A stretch of DNA of 64,000 bases from an uncultured Muribaculaceae bacterium. GTDB lineage: Bacteria; Bacteroidota; Bacteroidia; Bacteroidales; Muribaculaceae. Of the stretch, positions 53,824-61,835 are shown in pieces. The stretch is taken from the NCBI GenBank assembly GCA_944321715.1, contig CALUMJ010000004.1, forward strand, positions 1 to 64,000, given 5' to 3'. Under the pieces are notes generated by a model that worked only from the letters and a program-made list of their open reading frames with translations, made no database searches and was not told the origin of the DNA. How positions within the stretch are numbered: position 1 is the stretch's first letter; each line of letters begins with the position of its first letter. The position numbers and the translations under genes are program-made.

Positions 53824-53865
53824 GACTGCGGCGTGGCTGGAGGGTATCCGAGCCACGCCGCAGTC
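53824..53865. terminator. Strong hairpin after the phosphate transporter
   Basis: GACTGCGGCGTGGCT at 53824-53838 pairs perfectly over 15 bases with 53851-53865 around a 12-base loop. No T-run follows. It resembles the hairpin at 33358-33394 and stands in the same place relative to the repeat. Confidence 0.55.
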
Positions 53866-53909
53866 GTATATTGGGGAAGGGTACTGTGTTCTTATTTTGA
53901 GGGTGTGTC

Positions 53910-54040
53910 AAAATGCTTAGCCACCCAACTCGTAGGAACGCACGGCTCGTGCGTCAGTGTGCTGTATATGTTGTTAACTGTCTGCAAATAAGTAGAGTGT
54001 ATGTCAGATTGCTAGGCGGGCGCACGAGCCGTCCCTACGA
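53910..54040. repeat. MITE-like dispersed repeat, copy 2 (degenerate)
   Basis: Sequence GTGTGTCAAAATGC at about 53904-53916 and inverted arms 53932-53955 and 54016-54039 repeat the layout of copy 1 at 33434-33647. The right arm has lost four bases and the outer right end is not kept. No gene lies inside. Confidence 0.7.
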
Positions 54041-54089
54041 ATTGGAAATATCACAATTCCCTGATAAATGTATATGATTGGGGTTGTTG

Positions 54090-55049
54090 TTACTTCAGGT
54101 GGAATCCGCGCAGGAAGTCGGCTGCCGGCATTCGCTTTTTGCCGGCAAGTTGCAGTTGTGTGATTTCGATGATGCCGTCGGTACAAGCTGCGTATAAATG
54201 TCCGTTTTCTGCCCACATTTCACCGGGTTTATGGTCTTGCAATGGCAGGTCGGTGATTGCTGCCGCAAATATCTTTGCCGTGTGTATTGTATCGGCGGTA
54301 TCGGCGATTTCGGTCCATGCGGCTGGGTAGGGCGAAAGTCCACGCACAAGGTTGCGCACTTGTCGCATGGGGCGGTTCCAGTCGATTTTGCATGTTTCCT
54401 TGAAAATCTTCGGAGCAGGGGTAGCCTCTGTACCGGCATTGCATAGCTCTTCCTGCGCAATGGGTTTTACGTTTCCGGCTATTATGGCATCGACAGTTTC
54501 GATTACCATGTCGGCACCTATCATCATCAGGCGGTCATGCACGTCGCCCACATTGTCGTCATCGGCAATGGCTATTTTACGTTGTTGTATAATGTCACCG
54601 GTGTCGATTTCATGTTTCAAGAAAAATGTGGTCACACCTGTTTCGGTTTCGCCGTTGATTACCGCCCAGTTGATTGGGGCTGCTCCGCGGTATTTAGGCA
54701 GCAGCGAGGCGTGCAGGTTGAAAGTGCCCAAAGGAGGCATGTTCCACACCACCTCGGGCAACATGCGGAATGCGATTACGATTTGCAAGTCGGCTTGCAG
54801 TGAGCGCAGTTCTTCGACAAACTGTGGATTCTTCAGCCGCTCGGGTTGTAATAGCCGCAGCCCGTGTTGCAAGGCATATTGTTTGACTGGCGATTGCAGC
54901 AACTTGTGGCCTCGTCCGGCCTCTTTGTCGGGCATAGTCACCACACCCACTATGTTGTATCCGCCCTCGACGAGGCGGCGCAGGCTTTCTACGGCAAAGT
55001 CGGGAGTGCCGAAAAATACTATTCTTAGTGTTTCTTTGTTGTATGTCAT
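54090..55049 (-). CDS. fmt: Methionyl-tRNA formyltransferase
   Basis: Formylates initiator Met-tRNA using 10-formyl-tetrahydrofolate. 319 residues. N-terminal domain with VFFGTPDFAVESLRRL (about 10-25), the catalytic NLHASLLPKYRGAAPINWAVINGE block (about 108-131; Asn and His of the active site), and EIDTGDIIQQ (about 146-155). The C-terminal tRNA-binding beta-barrel (about 205-315) contains VRGLSPYPAAWTEI. It is the last gene of the leftward tsaC - sugar transferase - clc - fmt run, 21 bases after the channel gene. Confidence 0.96.
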   Translation of the reverse strand: MTYNKETLRIVFFGTPDFAVESLRRLVEGGYNIVGVVTMPDKEAGRGHKLLQSPVKQYALQHGLRLLQPERLKNPQFVEELRSLQADLQIVIAFRMLPEVVWNMPPLGTFNLHASLLPKYRGAAPINWAVINGETETGVTTFFLKHEIDTGDIIQQRKIAIADDDNVGDVHDRLMMIGADMVIETVDAIIAGNVKPIAQEELCNAGTEATPAPKIFKETCKIDWNRPMRQVRNLVRGLSPYPAAWTEIADTADTIHTAKIFAAAITDLPLQDHKPGEMWAENGHLYAACTDGIIEITQLQLAGKKRMPAADFLRGFHLK

Positions 55050-55070
55050 CGTTAGTTATGTAGAAGTGTT

Positions 55071-56891
55071 TTAATCGTCGGTGTAATGTTTCAGCACACG
55101 GCGGTAGGAGTTGAAAATCTTGGATTTAGAAACAAATCCCACATATTTCCCGTTTTCGACCACAGGCAGGTTCCAAGCATTGGTGTCGTCGAATTTTTTC
55201 ATCACGGCATCCATCGTCTCGCCCACTTCGATTTTGGCAGGAGCGGCTGTCATGAATTTGCTGACGTAGATTTTGCGGTAAAGGTCGGGGCGGAACATGA
55301 TGTTGCGAATGTCGTCGAGCAGTACGATTCCGAGCAGAGTGCCGTTGTTGTCGGTGACGGGGAACAGGTTGCGGTTGGAGTGGGAAATGACGTCAACCAT
55401 CTCTTTGAGCGACATTTCGGGATGAACCGGCAAGAAGTCTTTTTCGATTACATTGTCGATTTTGAGCAGTGTCAACACGGTTTTGTCTTTCTCGTGGGTT
55501 AGCAATTCACCTCGTTGCGCCAGACGCATATTGTATATGCTCCAAGGCAGGAATAGGCGTATTGTACCATACGACACGAGCGAAACAATGAGCAGAGGCA
55601 GGAACAGCTGGTAGCCGCCAGTCATCTCGGCGGTGAGGAAGATAGCCATAAGCGGAGCGTGCATCACGGCCGACATCACTCCGGCCATTCCAAGCAGTGC
55701 GAAATTCTTGATTGACAACCCACCCTCGGCAAGGCCCAAGGTGTTGATTAATATGGCAAACAGGAAGCCTGCCATGCACCCGACATAGAGCGACGGGGCG
55801 AATGTTCCGCCGACACCGCCGCCTCCGTTTGTGGCACTGGTGGCAAATACTTTTGTCAGAATAATCAATGCGACGAATGTGATTACCATCCACACGTTAT
55901 TGCGGTAATCATAGAAGACGCTGCCGTCGAAAATTTGCGCATAATTGCCGTTGAGCAACGAGTTGATTGGTCCGTAGCCTTCGCCGTAGAGCGGAGGAAA
56001 CAGGAATATGAGCAAGCTGAGTATTGCTCCGCCTACCGCAAATTTCAACCACGGGTTGCCAAGGCGGCCAAACATGCGTTCCATCATGTTCATGGCTTTG
56101 GTGAAATAGAGCGACACGAAACCGCAGAACACACCTAATGCTATGGCATAGGGGATGCGCATGGTGACGAATGTTTCGCTTTGCGAGAAGAAAAATTCGG
56201 AATCGTAGCCTGTGAAAGTATAGGCAATTGATGCTGCGGCCACCGACGAAATCATGAGCGGCATCACCGACACTGCCGTGAGGTCGAGCATCAGCACTTC
56301 GATGGTGAACAACATCCCGGCTATGGGTGCTTTGAAGATTCCGGCTATGCCGGCAGCCGCTCCGCACCCCACGAGTATCATCAATACACGTGGCGACATG
56401 TGGAATGCGCTGCCGAGGTTCGACCCGATTGCCGCCCCAGTATAAACGATGGGGCCTTCGGCTCCAACCGACCCGCCAAAGCCGATTGTCACCGAGCTGC
56501 CAAACAGCGACGACCACATGTTGTGTGGCTTCAGCCGGCTTTTTTTCTGCGATATGGCATATAGCACACGCGTCACGCCGTGTGAAATGTTGTCACGCAC
56601 CACATATCTGACGAATATGCTTGTCAACAGAACGCCTAAAACCGGCCATAGCAGGTACAGGTAGTTACCCTCGTTGACGGCTACGCTCGATGTGAGTGCG
56701 CCCGAAATGACATGTATGAGATATTTCAGCAGTAGGGCAGCAAATCCCGAAACTATGCCGACTATCAGGGCGAGTATCAGCACAAATGTGCGCTCCTTGA
56801 TATGCTTCTCGCGCCACACCAATAGCCGCAAGTACCACGAGCCAGAGTTCTCGCCAAATGTTGGGAAAAGTTTTAGTGCTATATTTTTCAT
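55071..56891 (-). CDS. ClC-family chloride channel/transporter with CBS pair
   Basis: Membrane anion channel or Cl-/H+ exchanger, 606 residues. The transmembrane domain (about 30-440) holds GFGGSVGAEGPIVYTGAAIG (about 137-156, including the gating Glu of GxEGP) and GGVGGTFAPSLYVG (about 357-370, the GxFxP motif). Two CBS domains at the C-terminus (about 480-540 and 548-600; FLPVHPEMSLKEMVDVI, SKFMTAAPAKIEVGETMDAVM) may sense nucleotides. It lies 1 base after the sugar transferase gene. Channel versus exchanger cannot be decided here. Confidence 0.94.
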   Translation of the reverse strand: MKNIALKLFPTFGENSGSWYLRLLVWREKHIKERTFVLILALIVGIVSGFAALLLKYLIHVISGALTSSVAVNEGNYLYLLWPVLGVLLTSIFVRYVVRDNISHGVTRVLYAISQKKSRLKPHNMWSSLFGSSVTIGFGGSVGAEGPIVYTGAAIGSNLGSAFHMSPRVLMILVGCGAAAGIAGIFKAPIAGMLFTIEVLMLDLTAVSVMPLMISSVAAASIAYTFTGYDSEFFFSQSETFVTMRIPYAIALGVFCGFVSLYFTKAMNMMERMFGRLGNPWLKFAVGGAILSLLIFLFPPLYGEGYGPINSLLNGNYAQIFDGSVFYDYRNNVWMVITFVALIILTKVFATSATNGGGGVGGTFAPSLYVGCMAGFLFAILINTLGLAEGGLSIKNFALLGMAGVMSAVMHAPLMAIFLTAEMTGGYQLFLPLLIVSLVSYGTIRLFLPWSIYNMRLAQRGELLTHEKDKTVLTLLKIDNVIEKDFLPVHPEMSLKEMVDVISHSNRNLFPVTDNNGTLLGIVLLDDIRNIMFRPDLYRKIYVSKFMTAAPAKIEVGETMDAVMKKFDDTNAWNLPVVENGKYVGFVSKSKIFNSYRRVLKHYTDD

Positions 56892-56892
56892 T

Positions 56893-58356
56893 TTACAATC
56901 CTTTGCCTGTCACAACCGTCCAAATGGTGTAAATCATTATTTTCATATCGGTTGCGAATGAAATATTTTCAATATAGATTAGGTCGTACCGCATTCGTTC
57001 CACCATGCTTTCGATGCTCGATGCGTAGCCATATTTTACCATTCCGAATGATGTGATGCCTGGACGCACCTGTTGCAGCAATATGTATTGCGGTGCGCGT
57101 TCGATTATCTGGTCGATGAAATATTGCCTTTCGGGGCGCGGCCCCACGAGGGCCATGTCGCCGCGCAGCACATTCCAGAATTGGGGCAACTCGTCGATGC
57201 GGTATTTGCGCATTATGTGTCCGACTGGCGTGATGCGCTTGTCATCGATTGATGTCAATTGAGGCTGTCCGCCCTGCTCGGCATCAACCACCATGGTGCG
57301 GAACTTGTATATTGTAAATGGCTTGCCATGCAAGCCTATGCGTTGCTGCTTGAATATCACAGGGCCTTTGCTTGTCGTTTTTATGACAATAGCTATTATT
57401 GCCAGAAATGGAAGCAACAGCAGCAGTGCCACTGTCGAAATCACCATGTCGGACGCGCGTTTCAGGTTGGTTTCGCACTCTGTCATGTTGCTCGACGAGA
57501 TGTCGATGAGCGGAGTGCCATACACGGTGTCCAAGCGTCCGCGCGAAAGGAACACGTCGGTTTCGTTCGACAATAATTTTATGGGAATGTTTAACGGGTA
57601 CAGATGGTTGAGTGTGTGCAGCACGTTGTCGATTCCATTGCTTTGTGGCACCACGATTAGGTCGGTTATGCCTAATTGTCGGCATACGTTTTCAATCTTG
57701 TCGAACTCATACACGGGCTTCCCTCCGATTTGGTCCGGGGCTATATTGCTGCCGAGGTTGTTGACGAATCCCGCCACTTTGTAGCCAAGCCTGGGCTTCA
57801 GGCTGTCGAGCTCGTCGGCAAATTTGATGGCATTGTCATTGCAGCCGATGATGAGTGTGGGAAATTCGATTAGCGACCGTGCGATGCGGCGTTTCTCGCT
57901 CAGGGTGATTGCGAGGCGAATGGGGTAGATGAATACGAGCAAGATTGCCCACAGGGCCAATAATATCTCGTAGTTGCGGTAATGGTCGATGACGGCATCG
58001 TTAATCAATGCCACAAAGTACACCAGCATCATGCACACAAATGTGGACATGAACGATGTGGTGGCTTCTTGCAGCAGCGACTTGCGATGCACGTTGTTGT
58101 AATATCCCGACAGCCAGTATATGCCCATCATTGCCACAGGGAAACACACTTGCCCCACCATTACCATGTCGGCTGACAGGAATGAGCCGAGTGTGCCGAA
58201 GCCTTGCAACGCGATTATGTCGCGCTGCAGGTGGTAACGCACAACGTTATATATGGCCATGGCGACGTTCGACATTACGAAGTCGCCGATTTGGTAGGCC
58301 ATGCGTTGTGTGCGTGTGTTGTTTGTCGCCGTCGCTGTTCCCACGGTGTGGTTCAT
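56893..58356 (-). CDS. Polyprenyl-phosphate sugar phosphotransferase
   Basis: Transfers a sugar 1-phosphate from a nucleotide sugar to undecaprenyl phosphate to start an exopolysaccharide or other surface glycan. 487 residues. Four or five membrane helices fill about 25-150 and a nucleotide-binding-like domain covers about 150-280. A further helix (about 300-320) leads to the bacterial sugar transferase domain: FKQQRIGLHGKPFTIYKFRTM (about 345-365), and the block from DELPQFWNVL through GDMALVGPRPER (about 395-417). The start overlaps the tsaC stop by 4 bases. Sugar and pathway are unknown; no other glycan genes lie nearby. Confidence 0.92.
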   Translation of the reverse strand: MNHTVGTATATNNTRTQRMAYQIGDFVMSNVAMAIYNVVRYHLQRDIIALQGFGTLGSFLSADMVMVGQVCFPVAMMGIYWLSGYYNNVHRKSLLQEATTSFMSTFVCMMLVYFVALINDAVIDHYRNYEILLALWAILLVFIYPIRLAITLSEKRRIARSLIEFPTLIIGCNDNAIKFADELDSLKPRLGYKVAGFVNNLGSNIAPDQIGGKPVYEFDKIENVCRQLGITDLIVVPQSNGIDNVLHTLNHLYPLNIPIKLLSNETDVFLSRGRLDTVYGTPLIDISSSNMTECETNLKRASDMVISTVALLLLLPFLAIIAIVIKTTSKGPVIFKQQRIGLHGKPFTIYKFRTMVVDAEQGGQPQLTSIDDKRITPVGHIMRKYRIDELPQFWNVLRGDMALVGPRPERQYFIDQIIERAPQYILLQQVRPGITSFGMVKYGYASSIESMVERMRYDLIYIENISFATDMKIMIYTIWTVVTGKGL

Positions 58357-58922
58357 TCCCTTATTATGCTTATTGTACCATCGGTTTTCAGCTTTATGAT
58401 GCTTGACGGGCGATGCGGTGTCTTGTCGTCTTGGCGGTATTGGGCTATGTAGTCAACGCCTTGCTTGATGGCATCGTCGATTTCGTCGAAGAATGGGGCA
58501 GGTTTCTTGCCGCTGATATTAGCCGATGTCGATACCACGGGGCGGTTCAAGCGGCGGCACAATTCGCGGGAAAATGGTTCGTTGCTGACACGGATGCCTA
58601 TGCTGCCGTCGGCTCCGATGAGGTTGGCAGCAAGGTTGCGGGCATTGTCATATATTATAGTCAGAGGTTTATCTGCGACTTCCACCAATTGGTAGGCAAT
58701 TTCAGGCACTTCGTCAACGATGCGTTCTATTCGAGCCATGTCGTCAACGAGTACCAGCATGGCCTTGTTGTCGGCACGTTGCTTCAATTGATATATCCGT
58801 TTTACAGCATCGGCGTTGGTGGCATCGCAGCCTATGCCCCACACGGTGTCGGTGGGGTATAGTATTATGCCACCGCGTTTCATCACCTCGACGCATTTTT
58901 TTACATCTTCTTCAAAAACCAT
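58353..58922 (-). CDS. tsaC: Threonylcarbamoyl-AMP synthase
   Basis: Makes threonylcarbamoyl-adenylate from threonine, bicarbonate and ATP for the t6A modification of tRNAs. 189 residues, YrdC/Sua5 fold without the C-terminal Sua5 domain. Blocks: GGIILYPTDTVWGIGCDATN (about 17-36), KQRADNKAMLVLVDD (about 47-61), IGIRVSNEPFSRELCRRL (about 112-129) and VVSTSANISGKKPA (about 134-147). It is the first gene of the leftward operon and has its own promoter at 59007-59038. Confidence 0.94.
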   Translation of the reverse strand: MVFEEDVKKCVEVMKRGGIILYPTDTVWGIGCDATNADAVKRIYQLKQRADNKAMLVLVDDMARIERIVDEVPEIAYQLVEVADKPLTIIYDNARNLAANLIGADGSIGIRVSNEPFSRELCRRLNRPVVSTSANISGKKPAPFFDEIDDAIKQGVDYIAQYRQDDKTPHRPSSIIKLKTDGTISIIRE

Positions 58923-59006
58923 AGTTTTAAGTATAAACGATGTGACAACGTTGTAATATGGCGGTATTCAGGCGCATAAGCGATGCGCAACATATTTCCG
59001 CAATCA

Positions 59007-59038
59007 CAAAGATAAGCATTTTTCCCATTATATGCGAA
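59007..59038 (-). promoter_or_regulatory. Promoter of the tsaC operon
   Basis: On the minus strand TTCG (59035-59038) is followed after 20 bases by TATCTTTG (59007-59014). One mismatch in the -33. The leader is about 80 bases. Confidence 0.6.
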
Positions 59039-59256
59039 AAAACGCGTGGCTACGACATCAAATGTAAGAATGCCGCAGTGAAACAGTTCTTGTGCGAAAA
59101 AGGCCTGAGATTTGTCGGTAAATTAAGGAACTGCCACAACTTCAAATAAAACAAACTTGGGGGCGGGTTGCTGCCCATGATGTCGCATAAATGAATGAGC
59201 TGGTGGCGGCACGGTTAATTTTGTGCGGACGGAGGTGTATTATGTGCGCACTTTTG

Positions 59257-59264
59257 TAACTTTG
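59257..59264 (+). promoter_or_regulatory. -7 element of the ABC-F gene
   Basis: TAACTTTG at 59257-59264 matches the -7 consensus, 27 bases before the start codon. The -33 is unclear. Confidence 0.55.
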
Positions 59265-59291
59265 CAGTCGTAAAATCTATGACTACGGGCT

Positions 59292-61157
59292 ATGAACAGC
59301 ATATTGCAGATTGAGGAAATCACAAAGTCGTTTGGCGACAGGGTCTTGTTTGCCGATGTCACATTGGGCATTGGCGAAGGTGAAAAGATTGGGCTTATTG
59401 CTAAAAACGGGGCCGGGAAATCGACCCTGTTGAAAATATTGGCTGGCAAGGAAGCGGCCGACAGCGGAAGGGTGGTGATGCGTGGCGGTGTGCGCATGGG
59501 CTACCTTGAACAAGAACCAGTCATGAACCCCGATGCCGCAGTGATTGACACTTTCCTCGATGATGGCAGCGAACGTGCCGCGGTGATAAAGGAGTATGAA
59601 CGTGCCGTGGCAATGGGCGATGCCGTGGTGCTGGCCGAAGCGATGTCGAAGATGGATGCCCTCGACTTGTGGGGCTATGAAAACGACTTCAAGCAAATAC
59701 TTGCCCAACTGCACATTATGGACTATTACCAGCGCGTGGGTGAATTATCGGGCGGGCAGTTGAAGCGTGTGGCATTGGCAAAGGTGATTATCGACAAGCC
59801 CGACTTGCTGCTGCTCGACGAACCGACCAACCACTTAGACGTGGACGTAATCGAGTGGCTTGAGGGGTACTTGTCGCACTCGCGCATGACGCTTTTGATG
59901 GTGACGCACGACCGCTATTTTCTTGACCGTGTGTGCAACAAGATTGTGGAAATCGACGGCAGTGCACTGTACAAATATGACGGGAATTACTCATATTACC
60001 TTGAAAAAAGACAGGAGCGGATAGATGCCGAAAATGCCGACGTGGCCCGTGCCAAGAACTTGTTGCGTACCGAATTGGAATGGATGCGCCGACAGCCACA
60101 AGCCCGTGGCGGCAAGGCTCGTTACCGCATCAATGCCTTCTATGAGTTGGAAAAGCGAGCGCAGTCTGTGCGCGCCGACCGTGACGTAGAGCTCGATGTA
60201 AAGGCTTCGTACATAGGTTCCAAGATTTTTGTTGCACACGATGTGTGCAAGAGGTTTGGCGACAAGGTAATCCTCAACGGGCTGAATTACACATTTGCCC
60301 GTTACGAGAAGTTGGGCATTGTGGGCGACAACGGGGTAGGCAAGTCAACGTTTATAAAATGCCTGTTGGGGCGCGAACCGCTCGACAGCGGTTATTTCGA
60401 GGTGGGCGAAACGGTTGAATTTGGCTATTACAGCCAAGAGGGAATCAAGTTTGACGAAAGCAAGAAAGTAATCGATGCGGTGAGCGAGATTGCCGAATAT
60501 GTGCGGTTTGACGAGAAAACGGCCTATACGGCATCGCAATTCCTGCAATTATTCTTGTTCTCGCCAGCCGACCAGCAGAAATTCATTTTCAAGTTGAGCG
60601 GCGGGGAGAAACGTCGCCTGTACTTAGCCACGGTGCTGATGCGCAAGCCTAATTTCTTGATACTCGATGAGCCGACCAACGACTTAGACATAAAGACGCT
60701 CGAAGTGCTCGAAAATTACCTTGCCGGCTTCAAGGGGTGCGTGATAATAGTGTCGCACGACCGCTTTTTCATGGACCGCACTGTTGACCACTTGTTTGTT
60801 TTCGAGGGCGGTGGCGTTATCCGCGACTTCCCGGGTAATTACAGCGACTACCGTGCGGCACGCGAGGAGGAAAAACGCATTGAGGCTGCCCGGCAAAAGG
60901 AGGTTGCCAAGCCGCAAGTGGCACAGCAGCCGCGGCCAAGCAATCCCAACAAGATGACGTTCAAGGAACGCAAGGAGTTTGAGGCATTAGACAGCGAAAT
61001 CGCCCAGCTCACTGCCGAGAAGGAGGCATTAGATGTACTATTCAACAGCGGCGAAGTAATCCCCGACATTGCCGAACGCTCAAATCGCTACAACGAGCTG
61101 TGCCGCCTGCTCGACGAGAAAGAGTTGCGCTGGCTCGAACTCAGCGAAAAGTCATAA
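59292..61157 (+). CDS. ABC-F family ATPase (Uup-like)
   Basis: Soluble twin-ATPase that acts on the ribosome rather than in transport; 621 residues and no membrane domain. NBD1: Walker A in IAKNGAGKSTLLK (about 36-48), signature LSGGQLKRVALAK (about 153-165), Walker B LLLLDEPTNHLD (about 173-184). The inter-domain arm (about 230-290) contains RRQPQARGGKARYRINAF, the basic element that reaches tRNA in this family. NBD2: VGDNGVGKSTFIK (about 343-355), LSGGEKRRLYLA, LDEPTNDLD. A C-terminal coiled coil (about 555-621) suits the Uup group. It precedes the peptide locus, but 490 non-coding bases separate them. Confidence 0.93.
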   Translation: MNSILQIEEITKSFGDRVLFADVTLGIGEGEKIGLIAKNGAGKSTLLKILAGKEAADSGRVVMRGGVRMGYLEQEPVMNPDAAVIDTFLDDGSERAAVIKEYERAVAMGDAVVLAEAMSKMDALDLWGYENDFKQILAQLHIMDYYQRVGELSGGQLKRVALAKVIIDKPDLLLLDEPTNHLDVDVIEWLEGYLSHSRMTLLMVTHDRYFLDRVCNKIVEIDGSALYKYDGNYSYYLEKRQERIDAENADVARAKNLLRTELEWMRRQPQARGGKARYRINAFYELEKRAQSVRADRDVELDVKASYIGSKIFVAHDVCKRFGDKVILNGLNYTFARYEKLGIVGDNGVGKSTFIKCLLGREPLDSGYFEVGETVEFGYYSQEGIKFDESKKVIDAVSEIAEYVRFDEKTAYTASQFLQLFLFSPADQQKFIFKLSGGEKRRLYLATVLMRKPNFLILDEPTNDLDIKTLEVLENYLAGFKGCVIIVSHDRFFMDRTVDHLFVFEGGGVIRDFPGNYSDYRAAREEEKRIEAARQKEVAKPQVAQQPRPSNPNKMTFKERKEFEALDSEIAQLTAEKEALDVLFNSGEVIPDIAERSNRYNELCRLLDEKELRWLELSEKS

Positions 61158-61245
61158 CCAAACTACCTATTTATGCCTCATAAATCGTATAGTGTTAAAA
61201 TGTGCGATATGGCCTGAACACCTGAGATTTTTCGGGGTTCGTCAA

Positions 61246-61301
61246 TTCTTGCTTGCCATGAAATTATTTATGAATGTTGGCAATGCCAAGGCAAGCAAGA
61301 A
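61246..61301. repeat. Inverted repeat, 12-base arms
   Basis: TTCTTGCTTGCC at 61246-61257 is repeated in inverted orientation at 61290-61301, with 32 bases between. Confidence 0.7.
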
Positions 61302-61531
61302 CGCCTTAATTGGGTTGTTGATGGTGTTAATGATTTGATAAACAAGAATTTATGGAGTAAACACTGTTCAAAATCTATCCGTTTCCTTGCAAGAAACGGA
61401 CGGTCGTGTATCAATCTAATATTCAATATCTTAAGACTGTTTATTCATTATTTTGATAGGCAACAAAAATCTTTTTTCTACATTACAAGAAAAAAGTATA
61501 ATACTTTTTCTTATGGTTCAATACTTTTTCA

Positions 61532-61539
61532 TACATTTG
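61532..61539 (+). promoter_or_regulatory. -7 element of the peptide gene
   Basis: TACATTTG at 61532-61539 matches TAnnTTTG; the -33 position is weak (TTCT). The transcript would start near 61546, so the hairpin at 61548-61576 would form the very 5' end of the leader. Confidence 0.5.
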
Positions 61540-61547
61540 CATTATAG

Positions 61548-61576
61548 CCATCCGTTTCTTGCAAGGAAACGGATGG
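61548..61576 (+). promoter_or_regulatory. 5' leader hairpin or operator of the peptide gene
   Basis: CCATCCGTTTC (61548-61558) pairs with GAAACGGATGG (61566-61576), 11 base pairs with a 7-base loop TTGCAAG. It follows the predicted start directly, so it may stabilise the leader, act as an operator, or attenuate transcription. Confidence 0.55.
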
Positions 61577-61645
61577 AAATTAAATCCACACTGGCGGAAT
61601 CCGAAAAGCCCTAATAGAGTAGGAAGTAATTCAATATCAGAAGAT

Positions 61646-61765
61646 ATGAAAACTCTTAATTTCCAAGTGGTAGCTGCTGCTCAGAATGTAAACTCAATGT
61701 TTGAGTACAGCAACTTTAGCGAGAGTGGACCGTGTGATATGTGCTGGGGAGACCTAAGCCTTTAA
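61646..61765 (+). CDS. Candidate RiPP precursor peptide
   Basis: A 39-residue peptide from ATG 61646, just upstream of a radical SAM/SPASM maturase and a methylthiotransferase. The N-terminal half (MKTLNFQVVAAAQNVNSMF) looks like a leader for enzyme recognition; the C-terminal half ends SESGPCDMCWGDLSL, with Cys30 and Cys33 in a CxxC, then Trp34, Gly35 and Asp36 as possible modified core residues. It lacks the Gly-Gly leader end of the GG-Bacteroidales precursors, so cleavage is not of that obvious kind. 70 bases separate it from the maturase. No family match is recalled; the call rests on size, position and the Cys-rich tail. Confidence 0.72.
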   Translation: MKTLNFQVVAAAQNVNSMFEYSNFSESGPCDMCWGDLSL

Positions 61766-61835
61766 GCCGGAGGGACGAGGTTAAATGGAGCTACTGTTTT
61801 CCTCGTCCATTTTCTAAAACATATTCTTGCAGACT

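Larger units (their letters stand above)
58923..59291. other. Intergenic region between divergent tsaC and the ABC-F gene
   Basis: 369 bases holding the tsaC promoter (59007-59038, minus) and the ABC-F -7 element (59257-59264, plus). A 63-codon frame at 58958-59149 overlaps the tsaC promoter and has no coding look. No strong hairpin is seen. Confidence 0.65.
61377..61576. repeat. Paired palindromes flanking an A/T-rich 200-base stretch
   Basis: ATCCGTTTCCTTGCAAG at 61377 onward (to 61401) and its inverted counterpart at 61548-61576 are reverse complements over about 25 bases. Each copy is also a near palindrome by itself. They could be terminal repeats of a small element or two operators for one regulator. 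Confidence 0.65.
61158..61645. other. Regulatory region before the peptide gene
   Basis: 488 bases, markedly A/T-rich in the second half. It holds a 12-base inverted repeat (61246-61301), two copies of a palindrome (61377-61401 and 61548-61576), an A/T palindrome GAAAAA...TTTTTC (about 61490-61511) and a -7 element (61532-61539). A 26-codon frame from ATG 61258 to 61338 (MKLFMNVGNAKASKN, then a hydrophobic end) lies partly inside the first inverted repeat; I give it little weight. Confidence 0.65.

Noticed and set aside
58958..59149. 63-codon frame upstream of the ABC-F gene
   Set aside because: It overlaps the promoter of tsaC and has no family resemblance.
61559..61645. In-frame TTG-type or upstream start for the peptide, adding 29 codons
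   Set aside because: The added sequence (rich in Asn, Pro and Lys) overlaps the leader hairpin; ATG 61646 gives a precursor-like N-terminus.
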